NCBI GenBank assembly: GCA_902766415.1
Contig: CACXDR010000164.1
Span: 1-6,270 of the forward strand
Length of the DNA: 6,270 nt
Direction: 5' to 3'
Source: an uncultured Lachnospiraceae bacterium
GTDB lineage: Bacteria; Bacillota_A; Clostridia; Lachnospirales; Lachnospiraceae
Shown: positions 1 through 5,038 of the stretch, in pieces
How positions within the stretch are numbered: position 1 is the stretch's first letter
How the letters are laid out: each line of letters starts with the position of its first letter
Translations under genes and position numbers: made by a program
Notes under the pieces: generated by a model
Databases searched by the model: none
Seen by the model: only the letters and a program-made list of their open reading frames with translations
What the model was told of the DNA's origin: nothing

Positions 1-1085
1 GACTGGAAGCGGCACGCGCGGATCACGTCGAGCGTGTCCTCGAAGTCCTCGTCCGTCTCGCCGGGGAAGCCGACGATGATGTCCGTCGTGAGCCCGATGT
101 CCGGGACAGCCTCCCGGATGCGGCGCACGAGGTCGAGATAGCTTTCCTTCGTGTAATGCCGGTTCATGCGCTTTAAGAGCCGCGTGCTTCCGGACTGCAG
201 CGGAAGATGCAGGTGGTGGCACACCTTCGGCTCTTCCCTGATCACCCGGATCAGGTCGTCCGAAAGGTCCTTCGGATGGGGCGTCATGAAGCGGACGCGC
301 TCAAGCCCCGGGATCCTCGAGACGCGGCGCAGAAGGTCCGCGAAGCTCACAGGGATCTCCAGCGTTTTTCCGTAGGAATTCACGTTCTGCCCGAGGAGCA
401 TGACCTCCTTCACGCCGTCGCTCACGAGCGCGCGGATCTCGTCAATGATCTCCTCCGGCTCGCGGCTCCGCTCCCGCCCCCTGACGTACGGGACGATGCA
501 GTAGGTGCAGAAGTTGTCGCAGCCGTACATGATGTTCCCGCCGGATTTGAAGCGGTATTTCCTGCGGACCGGCATATGGTCCGCGTACTGGTCCGGCGTT
601 TCGGCCGTGTCGAAGACGCGCTCGCGCCCTGTGAGGCTCGCGTAGAGCAGCTCCGGGAACTTCCAGAAATTGTGCGTGCCGAAGACCAGGTCCACGAACG
701 GGTAGCGCTGCCGGATCCTGAGGACCTCGTCCTTCTCCTGCATCATGCAGCCGCAGATCCCGATCAGCATGTCCGGGTTTGCCTTTTTATAGCGTTTCAC
801 CTGGCCCAGATGGCCGTAAAGCTTCTCGTTCGCGTTTTCCCGGACCGTGCAGGTGTTGAAGAGGAGGATGTCGGCGTTCTCGCTTTCTGTTTCCTCCGCC
901 CCGATCTCCGTAAGGATCCCGGAAAGCTTTTCGGAGTCCCTTGCGTTCATCTGGCAGCCCATGGTCATGATATGGTAGGTCGGGCGCCTTCCGGAAGCCT
1001 CCGTGCGCTCCGCCGTCGTTTTTTTCAGCGCCTCGATAAAGAGACGCTGCTTTTTTTCTTCTTCTGTATTGCGGGTATATGTCAT
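1..1085 (-). CDS. miaB: MiaB, tRNA-2-methylthio-N6-dimethylallyladenosine synthase (3' end outside window)
   Basis: Radical SAM methylthiotransferase that adds a methylthio group to N6-isopentenyl-adenosine at position 37 of tRNAs reading UNN codons, in the cytoplasm. The 361 visible residues show the family layout. The N-terminal UPF0004 domain carries three cluster cysteines: C44 in MGCQMN, C79 in NTCTV and C113 in CGCMMQ. The radical SAM cluster motif is CDNFCTYC, with C189, C193 and C196, followed by IVPYVRGRERSR. Later motifs include GQNVNSYG, HLPLQSGS and TDIIVGFPGETDEDF. The C-terminal TRAM domain (roughly 100 residues) lies beyond the window edge. The ATG at 1085 is preceded by AAGGAA, and no alternative in-frame ATG lies just upstream. 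That Shine-Dalgarno is in a 15-bp tandem repeat. The gene lies 156 bp after the cyclo-ligase gene in the same direction and may be read through from proB. The match to MiaB rather than MtaB or RimO rests on the MGCQMN and GCMMQ context and is strong. Confidence 0.96.
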   Translation of the reverse strand, partial: MTYTRNTEEEKKQRLFIEALKKTTAERTEASGRRPTYHIMTMGCQMNARDSEKLSGILTEIGAEETESENADILLFNTCTVRENANEKLYGHLGQVKRYKKANPDMLIGICGCMMQEKDEVLRIRQRYPFVDLVFGTHNFWKFPELLYASLTGRERVFDTAETPDQYADHMPVRRKYRFKSGGNIMYGCDNFCTYCIVPYVRGRERSREPEEIIDEIRALVSDGVKEVMLLGQNVNSYGKTLEIPVSFADLLRRVSRIPGLERVRFMTPHPKDLSDDLIRVIREEPKVCHHLHLPLQSGSTRLLKRMNRHYTKESYLDLVRRIREAVPDIGLTTDIIVGFPGETDEDFEDTLDVIRACRFQ

Positions 1086-1090
1086 TTGTG

Positions 1091-1126
1091 TTTCCTTAAA
1101 ACCTGTTTCCTTAAAACCTGTTTCCT
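1091..1126. repeat. 15-bp tandem duplication carrying the miaB Shine-Dalgarno
   Basis: The 15-bp unit tttccttaaaacctg occurs at 1091-1105 and 1106-1120 without mismatch, followed by a third partial copy (tttcct, 1121-1126). Read on the minus strand, each copy contains AAGGAAA, so the ribosome-binding site just before the miaB ATG is present two to three times in a row. Only the copy next to the ATG is correctly spaced. Confidence 0.9.
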
Positions 1127-1143
1127 GTAAGATTATGATGGAT

Positions 1144-1169
1144 CCTGCCGGCAGACATTCGCCGGCAGG
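1144..1169. other. perfect 9-bp inverted repeat between the cyclo-ligase gene and miaB
   Basis: Arms cctgccggc (1144-1152) and gccggcagg (1161-1169) pair perfectly around an 8-nt loop. No run of T follows on either strand, so it is not a standard intrinsic terminator. It could be an RNA-stabilising hairpin or a processing site in a proB-cyclo-ligase-miaB transcript. Its first arm resembles the repeat at 2825-2854. Confidence 0.6.
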
Positions 1170-1200
1170 CGATGCGGGAAGCCCTCCGGGTGCTGGTGCG

Positions 1201-1229
1201 GGAAAACCTCCTGCAGACTGCAGGGGAGG
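1201..1229 (-). terminator. weak terminator candidate after the cyclo-ligase gene
   Basis: On the minus strand, 13 nt after the TGA at 1244-1242, CCTCCCCTGCA and TGCAGGAGG can pair around a 3-nt loop, with two bases bulged, followed by TTTT. The T tract is short and the stem imperfect, so partial read-through into miaB is likely. Confidence 0.35.
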
Positions 1230-1241
1230 CCCTGCCTCAGG

Positions 1242-1802
1242 TCAGCCGCACGTGAAGGTCCCATCCTCCGTGACGACCATGCTGACCGGAAGGTCATGCG
1301 CTTCTTTCGGGACCTCCCTCCCGAGCTGGAACGAGTAGCACACGCCGGCAAGGAGGTTCCCCGGATGCGCCGAAAAGTACGCGTCGTAAAAGCCTCCGCC
1401 GTAGCCCAGGCGCCCGCCGTTTCTTCCGAAGGCAAGGCCGGGGACCAGCACAAGGCTTCCCTCCGCCGTGTACTCCGGGCAGGAATCCTTCGGCTCCCGG
1501 ATCTGCATACAGCCCTCCTCCAGGTCGTCAAAGGACCGGATGAGGCGGAACACCATCCGGTCTCCGAGGACCTTCGGCACCGCGACCTCCGCCCCCTCGG
1601 AAAGAAGGGAAAGGATCGCGCCGTCAAGGGAGGCCTCGTCCTTCATCGCGCAGTACAGGAGGACCGGACGGTCCGTCCTTCCGCGCGCAAGGTCCAGGAC
1701 CCGGGCGCAGATCTCCCGGTCTGCCGCGCGTTTCCTTTCCTCCGGAAAAGCCTTTCTCAGCGCCTTCATTTTCCTTCTCAGCGCCTGCTTTTCCGCCTTC
1801 AT
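1242..1802 (-). CDS. 5-formyltetrahydrofolate cyclo-ligase (MTHFS)
   Basis: Converts 5-formyltetrahydrofolate to 5,10-methenyltetrahydrofolate using ATP, returning stored folate to the one-carbon pool in the cytoplasm. At 186 residues it has the usual family length. The N terminus has the basic helix LRRKMKALRKAF (8-19). The folate/ATP-binding core is VLVPGLAFGRNG (118-129) followed by RLGYGGGFYD (131-140), the signature of the family. HDLPV (169-173) and VVTEDG (176-181) close the domain. The ATG overlaps the proB stop as ATGA (1802-1799), which implies translational coupling to proB; only a weak GGGCGGA lies upstream. In related Clostridia this gene commonly follows proBA and precedes miaB, but here it directly follows proB. 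The family is clear. Symbols vary by species (ygfA/fau in E. coli, yqgN in Bacillus), so none is assigned. Confidence 0.95.
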   Translation of the reverse strand: MKAEKQALRRKMKALRKAFPEERKRAADREICARVLDLARGRTDRPVLLYCAMKDEASLDGAILSLLSEGAEVAVPKVLGDRMVFRLIRSFDDLEEGCMQIREPKDSCPEYTAEGSLVLVPGLAFGRNGGRLGYGGGFYDAYFSAHPGNLLAGVCYSFQLGREVPKEAHDLPVSMVVTEDGTFTCG

Positions 1803-2674
1803 TCCGCCCTGCGCTCTCCCGTCGGGGTAAGCTCGTGCATATAGGCGTCGAAATCGAAATCCGAGATCCGGCTCGCCTCGAAGAGCGTGCCGACGTCCTC
1901 GCCGCGGATGATCCGCCCGAGGATGGACATGTCCGCGCCGCTCGCGATGATCATGTCCGCGCCGCTCTTGCAGGCGATCTGGGCAGCCTTGAGCTTTGTC
2001 TGCATGCCGCCGGAGCCGATGTCCGTCGTGCTGGACTCCTTGCCCATATGGAGGAGCGTCGGCGTGACGGCCTGCACCACGGAGATGAACTCGGCGTCCG
2101 GGTTCACGTTCGGGTCGTCGGAATAAAGCCCGTCGATATCGGAAAGCAGGACCAGGAGGTCCGCCCCGATCAGGGAGCTCACAAGCGCGGAAAGGCGGTC
2201 ATTGTCGCCGAAACGGATCTCGTAGGTGGATACGGTATCGTTCTCGTTGACGACCGGCACGGTCCCAAGCCTCAGAAGCTCGTTGAAGGTGTTGTGCGCG
2301 TTCGCGCGCGCTTCCTCGTCCTGCATGGTGTAGCGGGTCAGGAGGATCTGCGCCGCGGTCATGTTGTACTCCGCGAAGAGACGCTGGTAGACCATCATGA
2401 GCCGCGCCTGGCCGATGGCGGAAAATGCCTGCTTCTCCGCAAGCGTACGTACCTTGCCCTTTACGGACATCGCCTGTTTGCCGGCGGCGACGGCGCCCGA
2501 GGATACAAGGACGACCTCGATACCCATGCCCTTCAGGTCACTGATCTGGCGCACCAGCTTCTCGATCTTTTCGATATTGATGGAACCGGTTTCCGGGTGC
2601 GTGATGGTCGATGAACCGACCTTGATGACGATCCGCTTTTTGTCGCGGAGCTTTTCGCGCAGCGTGCTGCTCAT
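1799..2674 (-). CDS. proB: glutamate 5-kinase (ProB), short form without PUA domain
   Basis: Phosphorylates L-glutamate to glutamyl 5-phosphate, the committed first step of proline synthesis. The 291 residues form one amino-acid-kinase domain: KVGSS (18-22) for phosphate binding, SSGAVAAG (58-65), VVNENDTV (141-148) and FGDND (155-159) for glutamate binding and catalysis, SDIDGLY (178-184), and GSGGMQTK (220-227) at the nucleotide site. The C-terminal PUA domain found in enterobacterial ProB of about 367 residues is absent, as in many shorter Firmicutes enzymes; the end is clean rather than broken. The ATG at 2674 has a strong AAAGGAGG 6 nt upstream. The stop overlaps the cyclo-ligase start (ATGA). 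ProB passes its unstable product to ProA, normally encoded next door, but no proA is in the window. The leader has a promoter, a terminator-like hairpin and repeated Shine-Dalgarno units, so control at transcription or translation initiation is plausible but inferred. Confidence 0.97.
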   Translation of the reverse strand: MSSTLREKLRDKKRIVIKVGSSTITHPETGSINIEKIEKLVRQISDLKGMGIEVVLVSSGAVAAGKQAMSVKGKVRTLAEKQAFSAIGQARLMMVYQRLFAEYNMTAAQILLTRYTMQDEEARANAHNTFNELLRLGTVPVVNENDTVSTYEIRFGDNDRLSALVSSLIGADLLVLLSDIDGLYSDDPNVNPDAEFISVVQAVTPTLLHMGKESSTTDIGSGGMQTKLKAAQIACKSGADMIIASGADMSILGRIIRGEDVGTLFEASRISDFDFDAYMHELTPTGERRAE

Positions 2675-2681
2675 AAGCGTC

Positions 2682-2754
2682 CTCCTTTATTCCCGGCATG
2701 AAAGCATGCCGGATCTCCTTTGTACCTGGCATGAAGGCATGCCGGATCTCCTTT
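2682..2754. repeat. 33-bp tandem repeat multiplying Shine-Dalgarno and hairpin in the proB leader
   Basis: Two 33-bp units (2682-2714 and 2715-2747) and the first 7 bases of a third (2748-2754) lie in tandem with four differences. On the minus strand each begins after a near-palindrome: CCGGCATG-CTTT-CATGCCGG in the copy nearer proB (2712-2693), and the same with one mismatch in the other (2745-2726). Each junction supplies AAAGGAG, giving three Shine-Dalgarno copies separated by two hairpins. The last becomes the real proB site, AAAGGAGG. Confidence 0.9.
2687..2740 (-). CDS. possible 17-residue leader peptide upstream of proB
   Basis: On the minus strand an AAAGGAG lies 7 nt before an ATG at 2740 that opens a short frame, MPSCQVQRRSGMLSCRE. 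It ends in TAA (2689-2687), and the next bases, AGGAGG, belong to the proB Shine-Dalgarno. A second in-frame ATG at 2707, also 7 nt after an AAAGGAG, would give MLSCRE. It has no proline codon, so a classical proline-sensing leader is not indicated. It could couple ribosome flow to proB or be an accident of the 33-bp repeat that built it. The spacing is seen directly; translation is conjecture. Confidence 0.3.
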   Translation of the reverse strand: MPSCQVQRRSGMLSCRE

Positions 2755-2755
2755 A

Positions 2756-2789
2756 AAAACCTGCCGCCGCGGACAGCACCCGCGGCGGC
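2756..2789 (-). terminator. GC-rich hairpin with T tract between the flavoprotein gene and proB
   Basis: On the minus strand, GCCGCCGCGG and CCGCGGCGGC form a perfect 10-bp stem (2789-2780 with 2772-2763) around a 7-nt loop, followed by AGG and TTTTT. This is a good intrinsic terminator shape, lying 90 nt after the flavoprotein stop. A strong-looking promoter lies between that stop and the hairpin, so the same structure would also be transcribed at the very start of the proB leader and could work there as an attenuator. Confidence 0.7.
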
Positions 2790-2802
2790 ATCCGAATATG
2801 TT

Positions 2803-2831
2803 ATTTTATCGTGTTAAGCCCGTTTCGTCAA
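2803..2831 (-). promoter_or_regulatory. sigma-A-type promoter upstream of proB
   Basis: On the minus strand TTGACG (2831-2826) and TAAAAT (2808-2803) are separated by exactly 17 nt; each differs from consensus at one position. Transcription would start near 2796, just before the hairpin at 2789-2763, giving a proB leader of about 120 nt. The -35 hexamer lies in one copy of the 34-bp duplication at 2825-2888. Confidence 0.6.
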
Positions 2832-2888
2832 ATCCTGCCGGGCGTCATTCCGCCAGCATCGTCAAATCCTGCCGGGCGTCATTCCGCC
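2825..2888. repeat. 34-bp-period duplication of the flavoprotein gene's 3' end
   Basis: A 30-bp sequence at 2825-2854 is repeated exactly at 2859-2888, with 4 bp between copies. On the minus strand the right-hand copy contains the last codons and stop (GCG GAA TGA) of the flavoprotein gene. The left-hand copy repeats that stop region outside the gene and supplies the TTGACG used as the -35 of the proB promoter. Confidence 0.9.
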
Positions 2889-4474
2889 TGCGGCGCGTAT
2901 TTCCGGATGACGGCCTCCGCGACCTTCAGCCCGTCCATCGCGGCGCTCGTGATCCCGCCGGCGTATCCTGCTCCCTCGCCGCAGGGATAAAGCCCGCGGA
3001 CCCCGGCTTCCAGCCCTTCATCCCGCGGGATGCGGACCGGCGAGGAGGTCCTTGCCTCCACGCCCGCGAGCACCGCGTCCGGGCGCGAGAAGCCGCGGAT
3101 CTTCCTTCCGAAGGCCTCGATCCCTTCCTTTACCGCGTCGGCAAGGTACTTTGGGAGGACCTCGTTCAGGTCAGCGAACGCGTACTGTCCGCGGAAGCAG
3201 GGGCGGACCCCGCCGAAGCCGGTGCTCTTATGTCCCTCGCGGAAATCTCCGTAAAGCTGGACAGGGACAGCGCCGTTCCCTGCGCGGAAGGCCGCCGCCT
3301 CGAGCTGTCTCTGGAATTCGATCCCGGCAAGAGGACCCTCTCCCCCGAAGTCGCCCGGGTCCACCTGGGCGATCACCGCGGCGTTCGCGTTCTCCCCCGC
3401 GCGGCCGTGGTAGCTCATCCCGTTCACGCAGGTCCTGCCCTCCTCGCTCGAAGCGTCGACCACGTAGCCTCCGGGGCACATGCAGAACGTGTATACCGCG
3501 CGTCCGTCCGAGGCCTTCGCGGTCAGCTTGTAGGGAGCGGGAGAAAGGAAGTCCGCCTCCTTTTCCCCGTACTGGGAAACGTCGATCATATGCTGCGGGT
3601 GCTGGATGCGCACGCCGACCGCAAAGGACTTCGGCTCAAGCGTTACGCCGTCCGCAAGAAGGTTCCGGAAGGTGTCCCGCGCGGAATGGCCCGTCGCGAG
3701 TATGAGGACCTCGCAGGGGATGGTCTCCGTCCCTGTCCTTACCGCGGTGATCCTTCCGTTTTCCGTGACGATATGTTCAAGCCTCGTTCTGAAGCGCACC
3801 TCGCCGCCGAGCGCGGTGATCTCCTCCCGCATGGCGGTGACGATCCCGACCAGGCGGTCCGTCCCGACGTGGGGCTTCTGCTCGTAGAGGATCTCCTGGT
3901 CTGCGCCGAACCGGACGAAGGTCCTTAAGACCTCGCGGTTCCGCCCGGCACTGTCCTTCACCAGCGTGTTGAGCTTCCCGTCGGAGAAGGTCCCTGCGCC
4001 GCCTTCGCCGAAGGAGACATTGGACTCCGGGTCAAGAGGGGCATTCCCCTCCCAGAAGGCCTCCACCGTTTTCCGGCGGTCCGACGCGCATTCGCCGCGT
4101 TCAAGGACCAAAGGCCTGAAGCCTGCGCGCGCGAGCGAAAGACCTGCAAAGAGCCCCGCGGGGCCTGTGCCGACGACGACGGGCCGGTGAAGGAGCGGCA
4201 TGCTGCCGTGCTCCGGAAGCCGGTACGGGACCTCCGTATGGCGCGTGACGCGCTTGTCGCGGCACCTCTTCAGGGCGCGTTCCTCATTCTTAAGCCGGAC
4301 GTCGACCATATAGACGTAAAGGATATCGTCCTTTTTCTTTTCTTCTATGGATCTCCGCGCGATCTCCATGGAGCGAAGCTCCTCCTCCCGGACCTTCAGG
4401 CAGGAAAGGACCTTCTTTTTCAGCGCGTCCGGCCCGTGATGGACCGAAAGCGCGATGGGGTTGATCCTTAACAT
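2879..4474 (-). CDS. FAD-dependent dehydrogenase of unknown substrate (COG2509-like)
   Basis: A 531-residue NAD(P)/FAD-dependent oxidoreductase; the physiological reaction of this family is not established to my knowledge. Residues 1-100 form the family's N-terminal extension: RINPIALSVHHG, a basic EIARRSIEEKKK segment and a YVYMVDV strand. The FAD Rossmann fold follows, with GTGPAG (102-107) and the acidic strand end VLERG (123-127). The middle has NVSFGEGGAGTFSDGKL (152-168), a second nucleotide signature ILATGHSARDT (258-268), and MCPGGYVVDASSE (332-344) leading to NGMSYHGR. The C-terminal FAD closure is LYPCGEGAGYAGGI (495-508) and SAAMDGL. No signal peptide or membrane segment is evident, so it is probably cytoplasmic. 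The ATG has GGAGG 5 nt upstream and lies 10 nt after the DUF3783 stop, so the two genes are almost certainly cotranscribed. The family is clear; a specific function cannot be given. Confidence 0.88.
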   Translation of the reverse strand: MLRINPIALSVHHGPDALKKKVLSCLKVREEELRSMEIARRSIEEKKKDDILYVYMVDVRLKNEERALKRCRDKRVTRHTEVPYRLPEHGSMPLLHRPVVVGTGPAGLFAGLSLARAGFRPLVLERGECASDRRKTVEAFWEGNAPLDPESNVSFGEGGAGTFSDGKLNTLVKDSAGRNREVLRTFVRFGADQEILYEQKPHVGTDRLVGIVTAMREEITALGGEVRFRTRLEHIVTENGRITAVRTGTETIPCEVLILATGHSARDTFRNLLADGVTLEPKSFAVGVRIQHPQHMIDVSQYGEKEADFLSPAPYKLTAKASDGRAVYTFCMCPGGYVVDASSEEGRTCVNGMSYHGRAGENANAAVIAQVDPGDFGGEGPLAGIEFQRQLEAAAFRAGNGAVPVQLYGDFREGHKSTGFGGVRPCFRGQYAFADLNEVLPKYLADAVKEGIEAFGRKIRGFSRPDAVLAGVEARTSSPVRIPRDEGLEAGVRGLYPCGEGAGYAGGITSAAMDGLKVAEAVIRKYAPQAE

Positions 4475-4484
4475 CCGCGCCTCC

Positions 4485-4913
4485 TCAGACCGTCTCGCCG
4501 GTCATGGCGTGGTGCTCCTCGCGGAGAGCGTTGTAAAGCTCCGCAAGCGTCCAGGAGGCGTTCCCCTCCGTGAGAAATGCCTTCAGCGGGATATGGATGT
4601 CTTTCCTTCCGAGAGCGTCGATAAAGCTTCCGGCAAGTCCGGAAGGGACCCTGCAGAAAACGAGGACCGGCTGGTTCATGGAAAGGAGGGCCGTGTTCGA
4701 AGGTTTATAGCTGCCTTCGGGAGAGCTCCCGGTGTCCTTAAGCCCGGCGATCTCTCCGACCTTTCTCCCGAGGTCCGCGGGTCCCGCGGTATAAAGGCGG
4801 ATCTTCCCGAGCGCGCAGAGGACCGGGATCTCGGGGATCCTTTTCCCCTCCGGCAGATAAAGAATGAGCGCGCCGTTCGATCCGCCCTTTTTCTTGTTCA
4901 TGTTTGCCGCCAT
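4485..4913 (-). CDS. DUF3783-like small protein
   Basis: A 142-residue, probably soluble protein of unknown function. The C-terminal half resembles my recollection of DUF3783: a strand NQPVLVFCRVPSGLAGSFIDAL, then IHIPLKAFLTEGNASWTLAELYNALREEH, with the conserved-looking T-x-x-N-x-x-W-T-L pattern. The N-terminal half has a possible strand (GALILYLPEG) and a second alternating strand/helix stretch. Starts compete: GTG at 4943 is only 1 nt after GGAAGG and is unlikely; GTG at 4916 lies 7 nt after AAGGA; ATG at 4913 lies 10 nt after it. I use the ATG, with GTG 4916 nearly as good. An extended -10 promoter lies about 57 nt upstream. It is followed after 10 nt by the flavoprotein gene, suggesting a functional link, but none is known to me. 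Confidence 0.72.
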   Translation of the reverse strand: MAANMNKKKGGSNGALILYLPEGKRIPEIPVLCALGKIRLYTAGPADLGRKVGEIAGLKDTGSSPEGSYKPSNTALLSMNQPVLVFCRVPSGLAGSFIDALGRKDIHIPLKAFLTEGNASWTLAELYNALREEHHAMTGETV

Positions 4914-4940
4914 CACTGTACCATCCTTCTGTCTGTATTT

Positions 4941-4957
4941 CACGCCTTCCGGGCGTG
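4941..4957. other. small hairpin in the leader of the DUF3783-flavoprotein transcript
   Basis: CACGCC and GGCGTG pair perfectly around a 5-nt loop, just downstream of the predicted start of transcription from the promoter at 4970-4978. It covers the unlikely GTG start at 4943. It may shape or stabilise the 5' end of the mRNA; no T tract follows. Confidence 0.4.
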
Positions 4958-4969
4958 CCCGCTTCCGGC

Positions 4970-4978
4970 ATTATATCA
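4970..4978 (-). promoter_or_regulatory. extended -10 promoter for the DUF3783-flavoprotein unit
   Basis: On the minus strand TGATATAAT (4978-4970) is a perfect extended -10 element (TG, one base, TATAAT). No good -35 is present; the best at 17 nt spacing is TTCCTG, inside the upstream terminator hairpin. Extended -10 promoters can work without a -35. The start would be near 4963. Confidence 0.6.
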
Positions 4979-4979
4979 G

Positions 4980-5009
4980 AAAAACGGCCTGACAGGAACC
5001 TGCCAGGCC
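4980..5009 (-). terminator. intrinsic terminator of the isocitrate lyase/PEP mutase family gene
   Basis: On the minus strand GGCCTGGCAG and CTGTCAGGCC form a 10-bp stem (one G-U pair) around GTTC, followed by G and TTTTT. It starts about 30 nt after the TAA at 5041-5039. The T tract runs directly into the next gene's extended -10 element. Confidence 0.85.
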
Positions 5010-5038
5010 GGTAAGCACGGGGCGAAAGGACACAAAGC

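Noticed and set aside
207..1130. 307-codon open frame on the plus strand
   Set aside because: Exactly antisense to miaB, which has all its cluster cysteines. The frame's composition (Arg, His, Val, Asp rich) is typical of a shadow in GC-rich DNA, and its tail FLKTCFLKTCFL is just the 15-bp repeat.
1134..1163. CATAAT (minus strand) as a -10 for a separate miaB promoter
   Set aside because: The hexamer at 17 nt spacing (GAATGT) does not resemble a -35 and there is no extended -10 TG, so support is too thin to list.
1835..2614. 259-codon open frame on the plus strand
   Set aside because: Antisense to proB; Arg/His/Asp-rich shadow without family features.
2538..2732. 64-codon minus-strand frame beginning in the proB repeats
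   Set aside because: Runs out of frame into proB, and its ATG is not spaced from a Shine-Dalgarno as the 2740 ATG is. The in-repeat frame at 2740-2687 is the better leader candidate.
2825..2888. Two similar spaced repeats considered as a minimal CRISPR
   Set aside because: Only two copies with a 4-bp gap, and one copy lies in the end of a coding gene; this is a tandem duplication.
2798..3928. 376-codon open frame on the plus strand
   Set aside because: Antisense to the FAD dehydrogenase, with no recognisable domain and no plausible ribosome-binding site; it runs through repeat and promoter DNA.
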